From positions 1-59,561 of the forward strand of contig JAKAFB010000014.1 of the NCBI GenBank assembly GCA_021818105.1: 59,561 bases of DNA, given 5' to 3'. The position numbers and the translations under genes were made by a program. The notes beneath the pieces were generated by a model, which worked only from the letters and a program-made list of their open reading frames with translations, was not told the DNA's origin and made no database searches. Below, one piece after another: positions 25,890 to 34,780 of this stretch (position 1 is the stretch's first letter; the number at the start of each line of letters is the position of its first letter). The stretch comes from Acidobacteriota bacterium. Its GTDB lineage: Bacteria; Acidobacteriota; Terriglobia; Terriglobales; Acidobacteriaceae.

Positions 25890-26378
25890 CTACCGTGCCC
25901 GGGCTGTCTTGCCCGTCTTGCGCTTGTCGCGCTTGCCTGATGCTGCTTTCTTTGCCGCAACTCTTCGCCTGCTCCGCTCCTCATGGGAATACATTGTCCC
26001 GCGGCACTTCTTCGCGCCGCAGTTGCACACAGCCTCATCGTCGCCGCCGTCATACAGGCAATAGTCGTAGGTGATTTCTTCGCCAGGCGCGATGTCGCGG
26101 ATGGCCGTAATCCACACCCGCCCATCCACTTCCTCCGTCTCGCAGTTTGGGTTGCAACTGTGGTTGATGAACATTGCCATGCAGTGCCCGTCGATGACGA
26201 TGGAGCCGTTTCCCAGTCCAAAAAGATAGGTGATGGGCGACTGCTCGTAGCAGCGGTCGGCCTCGCGCTTGCTCAGGCGCGGGCCGTCGTACTCGGCCAC
26301 GCGCGTGCCCTTGCGAATGGCGGTTGTGGTGTAGCAGCCTGCGGCATGAATGGCGGAGGAGCGAATGATGAGTCCCAT
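25890..26378 (-). CDS. Small SET-domain protein lysine methyltransferase
   Basis: A 162-residue SET-domain protein. Conserved elements are I-N-H-S-C-N-P-N (residues 71-78), the methyl-donor and lysine-channel segment G-E-E-I-T-Y-D-Y (99-106) and a post-SET zinc motif C-N-C-G-A-K-K-C (118-125). The C-terminal 30 residues are strongly basic (Lys/Arg). The product is probably a cytoplasmic protein-lysine methyltransferase; its target is unknown. The start is uncertain: ATG 26378 begins directly at the SET fold, ATG 26435 would add 19 residues; neither has a good ribosome binding site. It converges with the SpoIIE-type gene (22-base gap) and diverges from the TPR gene. Confidence 0.85.
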   Translation of the reverse strand: MGLIIRSSAIHAAGCYTTTAIRKGTRVAEYDGPRLSKREADRCYEQSPITYLFGLGNGSIVIDGHCMAMFINHSCNPNCETEEVDGRVWITAIRDIAPGEEITYDYCLYDGGDDEAVCNCGAKKCRGTMYSHEERSRRRVAAKKAASGKRDKRKTGKTARAR

Positions 26379-26469
26379 GTGATTGTGCGTGTTTTCCTTC
26401 GGCGCTTGAGTAAGGTATGCACCGCATCCTACCATTGAAGGGGTGGCAAAGGGAGTGGGAGGGACAGGA

Positions 26470-27177
26470 ATGAAACACGCGCTGCACATCGTGGTGGTGA
26501 TGGGATGCTGCTGCGCAGCTGCGACCATGCTGCACGCGCAGGCGACGAGCGGCCCCGCGCAGGACAAGCCCTCCGACGCGCCCAAGGCCGCGGGCAGCGC
26601 TCCGAAGCAGGATGCCAACCCGTTCCCTGAGGACACAAGCTCCGTTCCCGTGCTGCCCTCGCGTAACTCGCCCGGCACACTCGCGCCACCCCCGGACACG
26701 ACCGCCAGCCACTTCTACATTCCCAGCGTGGACCACGATCCGGTGCGCAGTCCCGACGAAGCGAGTGCAGGTGCCGATGCGAGCGATGCAAGCTTCAGTT
26801 CCAGCCAGCAGGGGCTCGACCAGATGTTGCAGCCCCCGCCTGATGATGGCAAGCACAAGAAGAAGCAGCAGGACCTGGCCATGCCGCACGCGACTCCCAA
26901 ACAGGAAATCGACGTGGGGAACTTCTACCTGCAAACCGGCGACTGGAAGGGCGCACTTTCGCGCTTCGAGTCTGCCCTCGTGCTGGCCCCGGATAATCCC
27001 GAAGTCTACTGGGGACTGGCCGAGGCGCAGCGCCACCTCGGCGACTACTTCGCCGCCAAGGCTAACTACGAGAAGGTGATGGAGTACGACCCTGACAGCA
27101 GGCACAGCAAGCAGGCTCGCAAGATCCTGAAGCAGCCGGAAATGGCGAACGCCGCCTCACCCAAGCAGCCAAACTGA
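26470..27177 (+). CDS. Secreted TPR-repeat protein
   Basis: A 235-residue protein of unknown function. It has a signal peptide with three adjacent cysteines (G-C-C-C-A-A-A) that ends in ...L-H-A-Q-A; it may be a lipoprotein, but the lipobox is not clean. Residues about 25-130 are Pro/Ser/Asp-rich and disordered-looking. The C-terminal ~90 residues hold two tetratricopeptide repeats (V-G-N-F-Y-L-Q-T-G-D-W-K-G-A-L and the following Y-W-G-L-A-E-A-Q-R-H-L-G-D-Y-F-A). The ATG at 26470 was chosen for the AGG-A spacing and signal peptide. It is divergent from the SET gene. Confidence 0.82.
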   Translation: MKHALHIVVVMGCCCAAATMLHAQATSGPAQDKPSDAPKAAGSAPKQDANPFPEDTSSVPVLPSRNSPGTLAPPPDTTASHFYIPSVDHDPVRSPDEASAGADASDASFSSSQQGLDQMLQPPPDDGKHKKKQQDLAMPHATPKQEIDVGNFYLQTGDWKGALSRFESALVLAPDNPEVYWGLAEAQRHLGDYFAAKANYEKVMEYDPDSRHSKQARKILKQPEMANAASPKQPN

Positions 27178-27202
27178 CTGACGGACGGTATTTTCTACCT
27201 AC

Positions 27203-28102
27203 TCACGCCAGACCTATCCAGCGCAGGTAGGCCGAGATAAGCTGCTGGCTCCAGATGGCGCTCACTACACCTCCAACGCAGAGAAATGTGCCGAACGGCA
27301 GCTTGATCATCGTCCACGCCTTCGGCCCGCGCCTTACGGCTGGCACCGCGAGCAGTGCCAGCGCCACAAGTGCGCCTATCAGTACTGCGAGCGCGAAGGC
27401 CACCAGCGCGCCGGACAGACCCAACCACGCGCCCAGCACGGCCATCAGCTTGGCGTCGCCCAGTCCCATGCCCTCGTGGCCGCGCAGCAGCCGATAAGTC
27501 CAGCGGATGGCAAGCACGAGGCCGCCCGCGACGACGATGGCAAACAGCGCGTGCAGAAACTCCCGCGTGAGTAACAGCCGTAGTGGTTCAGTGGGCATAT
27601 CAGGAAGAAGCTGGCGGCTGGCCGCGGCAGTTGTAAGCCTGGTCAACACTCCCATAGCGATTCCCGGCCAAGTGAGCCAGTTCGGCAGCCAAAGATGCTC
27701 CGCGTCCAACAGGGCCAGAGCGACCAGCAGCCAGTAGAACGCCATACGGCCCAGCAGGGTTACCACGGCTGGCGCGGTAATCAGTCCTGGCAGATGCGGG
27801 TTGAGGGCCGCGCTCAAAAACTGCCATGCCTGCCAGCCCCACAGAATGCCCACGGCCAGCTCCACCAGCGGGTAGCGCCAACTGATGCGCGACTTGCAAC
27901 TGCGGCAGCGGCCGCGCAGGGCCAGCCAGCTCGCCAATGGAATGTTCTCCCACCATGCAAGTACATGTCCGCATTTGGGACAGTGCGAGTGCGGCTTGAC
28001 GACGCTCTCGCCCGTGGGCCAGCGGCTCAGGCACACGTTGAGGAAGCTGCCGAACGCCAGCCCCGCCAGTATCGCCAGTGTCGTTCCGTAGGCAACAATC
28101 AT
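27203..28102 (-). CDS. pilD: Prepilin peptidase (A24 family)
   Basis: An inner-membrane aspartate protease of 299 residues that cleaves leader peptides of type IV pilins and type II secretion pseudopilins, usually also N-methylating them. Typical features are the N-terminal F-G-S-F-L-N-V, the zinc cysteines C-P-K-C and C-R-S-C in the first cytoplasmic loop, and the two catalytic Asp segments (L-L-D-A-E-H and G-M-G-L-G-D-A-K). About eight hydrophobic helices follow. No pilus genes are adjacent. It diverges from mazG. Confidence 0.93.
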   Translation of the reverse strand: MIVAYGTTLAILAGLAFGSFLNVCLSRWPTGESVVKPHSHCPKCGHVLAWWENIPLASWLALRGRCRSCKSRISWRYPLVELAVGILWGWQAWQFLSAALNPHLPGLITAPAVVTLLGRMAFYWLLVALALLDAEHLWLPNWLTWPGIAMGVLTRLTTAAASRQLLPDMPTEPLRLLLTREFLHALFAIVVAGGLVLAIRWTYRLLRGHEGMGLGDAKLMAVLGAWLGLSGALVAFALAVLIGALVALALLAVPAVRRGPKAWTMIKLPFGTFLCVGGVVSAIWSQQLISAYLRWIGLA

Positions 28103-28206
28103 GCGCGTGCTTGAGTATACGTGCGTTCAGACGCGCTAAGGCAACGTATCGCTCGTGCACATCCGTGCGGAACCTGCCCCGTGCCTTGCGGTTTACACTG
28201 GAGCCA

Positions 28207-29169
28207 ATGGACGGCGCACGCGAAGCAAAAGGCCCCCAGTCTTCCAATCCCGCATCTGGTCACGCCATGAAGACAGACCCGGCGCGGGCGGCGGCTCTCT
28301 TCGAGGAGTCGGTCGGCATCATGGCGCGTCTTCGGGCGCCCGGCGGTTGCCCATGGGACCGCGAGCAGACCTTCGACACGATTCGCAAATACACGCTGGA
28401 GGAAACCTACGAGGTTTTTGACGCCATCGAGCGGCGCGACTTTCCGCATCTGGTAGAGGAGCTCGGCGACCTGCTGCTTCAGGTGCTCTTCTATGCGGAG
28501 ATGGCCGCCAACGAGAGCCAATTCACCATCGCCGACGTACTAGACCATCTCAACAGAAAACTCATCCGCCGCCATCCGCATGTCTTTGGCGAGGAAGCCT
28601 CACGTGTCGCTGGCAATCAGGCCGATATCGATGCGGCGGTCGAAGGCTCCTCCGCAGCCGTCCTGCGCAATTGGGAAGAGATTAAGGCTGCGGAAAAGAA
28701 GCCTGCGCAGGCAGCGCAATCCTCCTCTCGCCTTGACTCAGTGCATCGCGACATGCCGGCGCTGGCTGAGGCCGCCAAGCTTGGCTCCCGCGCCGCAAAG
28801 TCCGGCTTTGACTGGCCTCACTGGCGCGATCTGTTGCCCAAGCTCGTCGAGGAGACAGCGGAACTGGAGGCAGAAGCTTCCTCTGCTGACCCTGCACGCA
28901 AGACCGCCGTTGAAGCCGAACTCGGCGATCTGCTATTTACCGTTGTGAACCTCGGCCGGCATCTGGGTGTTGACGCAGAGATGGCCCTGCGCGGTTGCAA
29001 TCTCCGCTTCCGTGAGCGCTTCCAGCAGATGGAGCAGGCTTCACCGCGTCCGCTTGAAGAGTTGAACGCAGACGAACTGGAGGCCCTGTGGGCTATGGCC
29101 AAGCGTTCGCTCGCGGGCGCCGCGGATCAGCGCGCTGACAATCACACCCTGCCGGAGAACGGTGCATGA
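28207..29169 (+). CDS. mazG: Nucleoside triphosphate pyrophosphohydrolase
   Basis: MazG hydrolyses (d)NTPs to monophosphates and pyrophosphate and lowers abnormal nucleotides. The 320-residue product has two MazG domains: the first with C-P-W-D-R-E-Q-T and E-E-T-Y-E-V, then E-E-L-G-D-L-L-L-Q-V; the second with E-E-T-A-E-L-E and E-L-G-D-L-L-F-T. These E-E-x-x-E and E-x-x-D pairs bind magnesium. I chose the ATG at 28207, which has GGAG at good spacing; ATG 28267 would remove 20 unconserved residues. Its stop overlaps the next start by four bases. Confidence 0.94.
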   Translation: MDGAREAKGPQSSNPASGHAMKTDPARAAALFEESVGIMARLRAPGGCPWDREQTFDTIRKYTLEETYEVFDAIERRDFPHLVEELGDLLLQVLFYAEMAANESQFTIADVLDHLNRKLIRRHPHVFGEEASRVAGNQADIDAAVEGSSAAVLRNWEEIKAAEKKPAQAAQSSSRLDSVHRDMPALAEAAKLGSRAAKSGFDWPHWRDLLPKLVEETAELEAEASSADPARKTAVEAELGDLLFTVVNLGRHLGVDAEMALRGCNLRFRERFQQMEQASPRPLEELNADELEALWAMAKRSLAGAADQRADNHTLPENGA

Positions 29170-29960
29170 TTCTTATTCGCAACTGTTCGGGCTTTGACGA
29201 GTTTGAGGCCTGTGTTCAGCTCCAGATTGAAACGTGGGGATACGACGTCACTGACGTGATTCCGCGCAAGGTATTTCGTGTTGCACAGAAAATTGGCGGT
29301 CAGATTATCGGCGCCTTCGACACGGATATTCCTGGCTCCACGCCACAGGGTGGACCGGAGTCCATGATCGGCTTTGCCATGTCTTTGCCCGGCATCAAAA
29401 CCGAACAAAGCGCGCCTCTGCCATATTTTCACTCCCATATGCTGGCCGTGCGACCACCCTACCGCAACCGCGGCCTTGGCGCGCAACTCAAGCTGGAACA
29501 ACGGCGTGAGGCGCTTTCCCGAGGGATCCGGTTGATGGAGTGGACCTTTGATCCGCTGGAGATTCGCAACGCCCACCTGAATATTTACAAGCTCGGTGCC
29601 ATCGCTCGCAGTTACTACGTGGATTTCTATGGTGTATCCTCTTCTCGATTGCAAGGGGGATTGCCGACTGACCGCCTTGTGGCGGAATGGCACTTGGATT
29701 CACCGAGGGTGACGGCCATCCTTGAAGGCCGTCCTCGCACCGCATACACCATTGAGGAGCGCATCCTCGTCCCAGCCTCCATCTATGAATGGAAGGCCTC
29801 TGAAGCAGACCGGGAGCGTGCCCTCGCCGTACAAATGGAGAACCGCAGCAGGTTTCAGCATGCCTTTGCCGCAGGCCTCGCCGTATTGGGCTACAGCCGC
29901 GACGGGGAAGGCAATGGAGTCTTCGAACTCGGAGATGCCTCGCAAACAGATCTGGCGTAA
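29166..29960 (+). CDS. GNAT-family N-acyltransferase
   Basis: A 264-residue acyl-CoA-dependent transferase. The coenzyme A-binding motif is V-R-P-P-Y-R-N-R-G-L-G-A-Q-L, and the C-terminal half is an extended second region. It overlaps mazG by four bases and is followed after 83 bases by an OSBS/N-succinylamino acid racemase gene. In Geobacillus a GNAT succinyltransferase beside such a racemase takes part in conversion of D- to L-amino acids; by that analogy this enzyme may acylate amino acids. That role is inference. Confidence 0.85.
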   Translation: MILIRNCSGFDEFEACVQLQIETWGYDVTDVIPRKVFRVAQKIGGQIIGAFDTDIPGSTPQGGPESMIGFAMSLPGIKTEQSAPLPYFHSHMLAVRPPYRNRGLGAQLKLEQRREALSRGIRLMEWTFDPLEIRNAHLNIYKLGAIARSYYVDFYGVSSSRLQGGLPTDRLVAEWHLDSPRVTAILEGRPRTAYTIEERILVPASIYEWKASEADRERALAVQMENRSRFQHAFAAGLAVLGYSRDGEGNGVFELGDASQTDLA

Positions 29961-30043
29961 TGCACTCGGAACTCCCGGTCCGGTAAAGATTGCAGGAAGC
30001 AGAAACTCGACGAGCAACCGACGCAGCAAGGAATAGAAACGGT

Positions 30044-31168
30044 ATGAAAATCGACGGCATTATCCTTCGTGAATTGCATCTGCCACTGGTACGTCCCTTT
30101 GAGACCAGTTTCGGCTCCACCAGCAATCGCAGAATCCTGCTGGCTGAGATTCACTCCGAGGGACTCATCGGCTGGGGAGAGTGCACCGCAGGCGAGCATC
30201 CGTACTTTTCGTCGGAGTCCACTGACACCGCCTGGCAGGTGCTGCTTCACGAACTTGGGCCCGCCCTGGCCGCTGCCGCGCCCGAGCACGGCGGCCAGTG
30301 CCCGCGTATCTTCAACCGCGTTCGCGGCCACCGTATGGCCAAGGCTACGCTGGAAAACGCCGTCTGGGACCTGGAGGCACAGCGCAAAGGCGTGCCACTC
30401 TGGCAGTTGTTGGGTGGTGTGCGCGAGTCTATCCCCTGCGGCGTCTCCCTTGGCATCCAGTCCTCCATCCCGGAGCTGCTCGGCATTATTGAGAAGGAAC
30501 TTGCAGCGGGCTATCAACGCATCAAGCTCAAGTGCAAACCCGGTTGGGATGTCGAGGTCTTTGAGCGTGTTCGCAGCCGCTGGCCGGGCATCACGCTCAG
30601 CTGTGACGCCAACTCCGCCTATCGTCTTCGCGACATGGACCACCTGGTCACATTCGACGCCTTTGATCTACTCATGATCGAGCAGCCGCTCTGGCACGAC
30701 GACTTCTACTATCACTCCATGCTCCAGAAGCGCCTGAGCACGCCCATCTGTCTGGATGAGCCTATTCGCAACAGGCGCGATGCGCTGGCCGCCATTGAGA
30801 TGGAATCCTGCAGGATCATCAACATCAAACTAGGCCGTGTAGGCGGATTCTCTGAAGCGATAGCTGTGCACAACGCTGCACAGGAGCGCGGCATCCCCGT
30901 GTGGTGCGGCGGCATGTTGGAGTCCGGCATCGGGCGTGCGCATAATATCGCTCTTGCTACTCTTGAAAACTTCTCCCTGCCCGGTGACGTCTCGGCATCT
31001 GCACGCTACTGGAAGGAAGACATCATCGAACCCGAAGTCACAGTCACGCCGCAGGGAAATATTCTGGTGCCGGACACGCCGGGCCGTGGCTTTGAGGTCC
31101 GAACTGACCTTGTCGAGCAACTCACCGTCCGCAAGGAGGCCATCCGCGCCTTGGAACTGGTGGGATAA
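30044..31168 (+). CDS. o-Succinylbenzoate synthase / N-acylamino acid racemase (enolase superfamily)
   Basis: A 374-residue enolase-superfamily enzyme of the OSBS/NSAR subgroup. The catalytic residues are in place: the second Lys of K-L-K-C-K, the metal ligands D (S-C-D-A-N), E (M-I-E-Q-P-L) and D (C-L-D-E-P-I), and the opposite-face Lys in I-N-I-K-L-G-R-V. The same fold makes o-succinylbenzoate for menaquinone or racemises N-succinylamino acids; sequence alone does not separate them. No other men gene is here, and the GNAT neighbour favours the racemase role or a double function. ATG 30044 has AAGGA upstream; a longer frame from 29990 has no family resemblance. Confidence 0.88.
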   Translation: MKIDGIILRELHLPLVRPFETSFGSTSNRRILLAEIHSEGLIGWGECTAGEHPYFSSESTDTAWQVLLHELGPALAAAAPEHGGQCPRIFNRVRGHRMAKATLENAVWDLEAQRKGVPLWQLLGGVRESIPCGVSLGIQSSIPELLGIIEKELAAGYQRIKLKCKPGWDVEVFERVRSRWPGITLSCDANSAYRLRDMDHLVTFDAFDLLMIEQPLWHDDFYYHSMLQKRLSTPICLDEPIRNRRDALAAIEMESCRIINIKLGRVGGFSEAIAVHNAAQERGIPVWCGGMLESGIGRAHNIALATLENFSLPGDVSASARYWKEDIIEPEVTVTPQGNILVPDTPGRGFEVRTDLVEQLTVRKEAIRALELVG

Positions 31169-31171
31169 GCC

Positions 31172-31957
31172 TCAGCGCTCCTGCCTGCCCCAGTTGAAGT
31201 GACGTCCCACGATGGCTTTGATGATCCAATGGTCGGTGGCTGCGGTGGGGCCAACACCCACGCCGAAGTTCAACTCCCATTTGGGAGACACGTTCAGGTC
31301 CACGGCAGGGAAGAACTGCTGCTGCTGGTCATGCAGGCTGGCGATGTTCGTAATGCTGCCGTAGTCGGCGTAGTACTCCAGCCCACCGGCGATGACCTTG
31401 TTGAAGTTGTAGCTGAATTTGGCTGCGGGAGCAAAGTCCAGGCCCAGGTTCACATCCGGCCCGTGCAGTGTGCGCTCCAGCGCTGGATTTACGGCCCAGT
31501 ACCATCGGCCTGCCTGCTTGTCCACGATGGGCCGTATTTCCCATGTCCAAGTGTCGCGATCATACGAAGCACGCTGGTACCCGAATTCCATCGACAGGCT
31601 CACGCCTACCGGCCAGTGCCAGCTGTCAGGCACGCGCACGCGCGGCCGGATGTGGTCGCCCACCCACTGGACGCCCGTGCCCGTCTGCTCGCTGGTGAAG
31701 AGGTAGAAGCCCACTTCAGACCAGTTGGTCAGACCCTGTGTAATCTCCAGCGTTTCATGCTCGGCGTGATTGGTTGGATACACGCCGTCGATGAGTTGCT
31801 GCTGTCCGTCGGCGGTGAAGTTTGAGTGGAACTCGACCATCGTGCTGCGCGGCTCAACTGTGTCGGCACCGTACACCTGAATTTCGTAGTTGCCCTGAGC
31901 GTGAGCGACACCAAGGAATATGCACATGGTGAAAATGACAGAGAAGAGGTATTTCAA
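31172..31957 (-). CDS. Predicted outer-membrane beta-barrel protein of unknown function
   Basis: A 261-residue exported protein. I chose the TTG at 31957 because AAGGAG lies six bases upstream and the signal peptide (K-Y-L-F-S-V-I-F-T-M...V-A-H-A-Q) follows directly; an ATG at 32008 would add 17 polar residues ahead of it. The mature part alternates aromatic and polar residues as in porin-like strands, and ends G-R-H-F-N-W-G-R. No known family is recognised with certainty. It converges with the OSBS/NSAR gene, three bases apart. Confidence 0.75.
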   Translation of the reverse strand: MKYLFSVIFTMCIFLGVAHAQGNYEIQVYGADTVEPRSTMVEFHSNFTADGQQQLIDGVYPTNHAEHETLEITQGLTNWSEVGFYLFTSEQTGTGVQWVGDHIRPRVRVPDSWHWPVGVSLSMEFGYQRASYDRDTWTWEIRPIVDKQAGRWYWAVNPALERTLHGPDVNLGLDFAPAAKFSYNFNKVIAGGLEYYADYGSITNIASLHDQQQQFFPAVDLNVSPKWELNFGVGVGPTAATDHWIIKAIVGRHFNWGRQER

Positions 31958-32100
31958 CCTTGCTCCTTGAATGTACGGGCTTGGGGAAGATAACGAACTG
32001 CCGTTCATTGTAATTGGATGCGACTTTTCACCTCATGCCTCATTGATGCAATTGGAAAGAACATGGGCCATTCCGATCCCCTCAATACCATGTGGTCGGG

Positions 32101-32109
32101 TGATATAAT
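32101..32109 (+). promoter_or_regulatory. Extended -10 promoter of yebC
   Basis: TGATATAAT gives an extended -10 motif (TG, one base, perfect TATAAT), 55 bases before the yebC start. The -35 region at the expected distance is poor, which is typical of extended -10 promoters. Confidence 0.6.
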
Positions 32110-32163
32110 CAACGCGTCAGGTGCGTCTCCGCGCCACCATTTTTCACCATCACTGAGGTTCCC

Positions 32164-32913
32164 ATGTCCGGCCACTCGAAATGGGCCACAATCAAGCACA
32201 AAAAGGGCGCGCTCGATGCCAAGCGCGGCAAGATATTTACCCGTCTGATCAAGGAAATCACCATCGCCGCCAAGGCTGGCGGCGGAGACCCGGACGGCAA
32301 CCCGCGTCTACGCACGGCCATCCTCGCCGCGAAGGCCGAGAACATGCCCGCCGACAACATCAAGCGCGCCATTCAGCGCGGCACCGGCGAACTTGAGGGC
32401 GTCAACTACGAGGAGATTACCTTCGAGGGCTACGGCCCCGGTGGCGTGGCCATCATCGTTGAGGTTACGACGGACAACCGCAACCGCACGGTGAGTGAAA
32501 TCCGCCACATCTTCTCCAAGAACGGCGGCAATCTTGGTGAATCAGGCTCCGTGCGATTTATGTTCTCCAAGAAGGGCGTCATCGGCGTGGAGAAGTCCGC
32601 CGCGTCCGAAGAACAGCTCATGAACATCGTGCTCGAGCACGGCGGTGAAGACCTGAACGATGAAGGCGAAACATGGGAGATCATCACTGATCCTTCCGCG
32701 TTTGAAGCCGTACATGATGCCGTCAAAGCAGCGGGCATTCCCACCGTGATGGCCGAAGTCACAATGATCGCCTCCACGTACACCAAGCTCGAGGGGGCAC
32801 AGGCCAACCAAATGATCCGTCTGCTTGAGGCGCTCGAAGACTTCGACGACACGCAAAATGTCTATTCGAACTTCGACATGGACGCCGCGCAGATGGAACA
32901 GGTCGCCGGCTGA
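32164..32913 (+). CDS. yebC: YebC/TACO1-family translation and regulatory protein
   Basis: A 249-residue member of the YebC/PmpR family. The start [14 protein letters not shown] is diagnostic, as are D-A-K-R-G-K-I-F and G-Y-G-P-G-G-V-A. Members were described as transcription regulators (PmpR) and, more recently, as factors that ease ribosome stalling at polyproline and similar stretches. GAGG lies before the ATG. A strong promoter lies upstream and a terminator downstream, so it is a single-gene transcript. Confidence 0.96.
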   Translation: MSGHSKWATIKHKKGALDAKRGKIFTRLIKEITIAAKAGGGDPDGNPRLRTAILAAKAENMPADNIKRAIQRGTGELEGVNYEEITFEGYGPGGVAIIVEVTTDNRNRTVSEIRHIFSKNGGNLGESGSVRFMFSKKGVIGVEKSAASEEQLMNIVLEHGGEDLNDEGETWEIITDPSAFEAVHDAVKAAGIPTVMAEVTMIASTYTKLEGAQANQMIRLLEALEDFDDTQNVYSNFDMDAAQMEQVAG

Positions 32914-32938
32914 CCCTACAGCCCACCGGCATTGCACA

Positions 32939-32965
32939 GGCCGCCCAGTTGTGGCGGCCTTTTTT
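32939..32965 (+). terminator. Rho-independent terminator after yebC
   Basis: A perfect 7-bp stem GGCCGCC/GGCGGCC with loop CAGTTGT is followed by six T residues, 26 bases after the yebC stop. Confidence 0.9.
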
Positions 32966-33002
32966 GAGTCACAGCCAGTTCACGCCAGAGAAGGGAATTG
33001 AG

Positions 33003-33719
33003 TTGAGTCGAATAGTGTCGTTGTTTCTGTTGATGTTTGCGGCGTGCACGTTGGCCGTTGCTCAATCCTCCAGCCCCGCCAGTTCTCAGACCAGCGATGC
33101 CGACGATCCCGTGGCACAGGTGCGCAATAACCGTAGTTGGGAGTATGGTCCCTTCATCAACTGGGGTTCGGGCCTGGGTAACCGCGACAACTTCAGGTTC
33201 TTCTTCACCGGATTCCAGATTGGCAAGGTGATTACGCCAGTTTTGCCTGCCAAGTTTCTCACAGGCCAGTTTGAGTTCGCCGGCAACATCATCCCTTTCT
33301 GGCAGGCTTATACGCCGCCGCCGCATGAGGAGACTTTTACTTACCTCGGCCAGCCCTTTGTTGCCCCGGTAGGCGGTGGAACCTACACCGGCGTCAGCAT
33401 CACCCCCGTGATTCTTCGCTGGAACTTCCTCACCCATTCGCGACTCTTCCAGCCGTGGTTTCAGGCCGCCGGCGGGCTCATCTATACCACCCACAAATTT
33501 CCCCCGGACGAACTTGTGCCCCACGGCACGCCGGGCGGTACCTCGGTGTTCAACTTCTCTCCGCAAGGCGGCGGCGGCTTTCACTACTTCATCAGTCCCA
33601 AGCGCTCCATTGACCTTGGCGTGAACGGCGTCCATATCTCATCCGCGTCGCTAGGGGATCGCAACCCTGGCGTCAACGCCAGTATTCAGATTCAGGTCGG
33701 CTACACCTTTTGGAAGTAA
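33003..33719 (+). CDS. PagL-like lipid A deacylase / acyloxyacyl-hydrolase family outer-membrane protein
   Basis: A 238-residue exported beta-barrel protein. The TTG at 33003, with GAAGGG upstream, leads straight into a signal peptide (...C-T-L-A-V-A-Q). The C-terminal region has V-H-I-S-S-A-S-L-G-D-R-N-P-G-V-N, which fits the PagL active-site pattern H-x-S plus N-P-G, and ends in an outer-membrane type G-Y-T-F-W-K. PagL removes the 3-O-acyl chain of lipid A; the role here is inferred from these motifs. lpxD lies 3.5 kb downstream on the other strand. It is followed after 16 bases by the formiminotransferase gene. Confidence 0.8.
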   Translation: MSRIVSLFLLMFAACTLAVAQSSSPASSQTSDADDPVAQVRNNRSWEYGPFINWGSGLGNRDNFRFFFTGFQIGKVITPVLPAKFLTGQFEFAGNIIPFWQAYTPPPHEETFTYLGQPFVAPVGGGTYTGVSITPVILRWNFLTHSRLFQPWFQAAGGLIYTTHKFPPDELVPHGTPGGTSVFNFSPQGGGGFHYFISPKRSIDLGVNGVHISSASLGDRNPGVNASIQIQVGYTFWK

Positions 33720-33735
33720 CCTCGCAGGAGTCACA

Positions 33736-34647
33736 ATGAACGGTCCGGTGGTTGAGTGCGTACCCAACTTCTCTGAGGGGAAAGATGCCGAGCGCGTGCG
33801 GGCCATCGTGTCTGCCATGCGCATGGAGGGTGTGCGCCTGCTCGACTGGTCCATGGATACGGACCACAACCGTTCTGTTGTCACCATTGCCGGAGATCCC
33901 GCGGCCGTCGTCGAGTCCGCCGTGCGCGGCGTAGGCAAGGCAGTTGAGTTAATCGACCTCACTACGCAGGAGGGCGTTCATCCCCGCATCGGTGCGGCAG
34001 ACGTCATCCCCTTCGTTCCTATCTCCGGCATCAAGCTGGAACAGTGCGTTCTGCTCGCCCGGCAGGCAGGGCAGGAGATCTGGGAGCGCTTCGGCGTTCC
34101 GGTTTATTTCTATGAGGCTGCTGCCGCCCGTCCTGACCGCGCAAACCTCGAAGAAGTGCGCCGTGGGCAGTTTGAGGGACTCAGAGAGACAGCGCACAAA
34201 GACGCTGCCAAACGCCCTGATCTGGGTGGCCCCGCCCTGCACCCCACCGCCGGAGCCTGTGCCGTAGGTGCCCGCAAGTTCCTTGTTGCCTATAACATCT
34301 ACTTTGACTCCACCGATGTGGCCATGGTGCGGACCATCGCCAAGGAAATCCGTGCCGCATCCGGCGGTCTCAAGGGCGTCAAAGCTATTGGCGTACTGGC
34401 TCATGGTCGCGCGCAGCTCTCCATGAACATCACCGATTTTGAGGCCACCCCCATCTCTGTCGTCTATGACACCGTCTCCCGCATCGCGCTTGGCCACAAA
34501 GCTGCTCCGGTCGAAGGCGAGGTCATCGGCCTGATTCCTGAAGCAGCATGTGAGCGGGATAGCGAGTGGATGCGTCAATTAAGTGGGTTCGACGACGAGA
34601 CCAAGATCCTGGAGCGGCGCCTCGCATCTCCACTCTCCTGGCCCTAA
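33736..34647 (+). CDS. Glutamate formiminotransferase (single domain)
   Basis: A 303-residue protein equal to the N-terminal formiminotransferase part of mammalian FTCD. It transfers the formimino or formyl group of N-formimino-glutamate to tetrahydrofolate. The start V-E-C-V-P-N-F-S-E-G, D-T-D-H-N-R-S-V and H-P-R-I-G-A-A-D-V-I-P-F-V-P are diagnostic. The cyclodeaminase domain is absent, as in many bacteria. No histidine-degradation gene is adjacent. It follows the PagL-like gene closely and may share its transcript. Confidence 0.93.
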   Translation: MNGPVVECVPNFSEGKDAERVRAIVSAMRMEGVRLLDWSMDTDHNRSVVTIAGDPAAVVESAVRGVGKAVELIDLTTQEGVHPRIGAADVIPFVPISGIKLEQCVLLARQAGQEIWERFGVPVYFYEAAAARPDRANLEEVRRGQFEGLRETAHKDAAKRPDLGGPALHPTAGACAVGARKFLVAYNIYFDSTDVAMVRTIAKEIRAASGGLKGVKAIGVLAHGRAQLSMNITDFEATPISVVYDTVSRIALGHKAAPVEGEVIGLIPEAACERDSEWMRQLSGFDDETKILERRLASPLSWP

Positions 34648-34780
34648 TCAGTTGAGCCTTTACGTTGGAGCCTTTTGCTGCATGCGGCAACTGGCCCCGG
34701 CAACCGGGCGCACGCAGGCGGGAATCTCGTTTGCGGCTAGCGCCCTATAGACCGCAATGCATTTCCGGAGGATAAATTCC

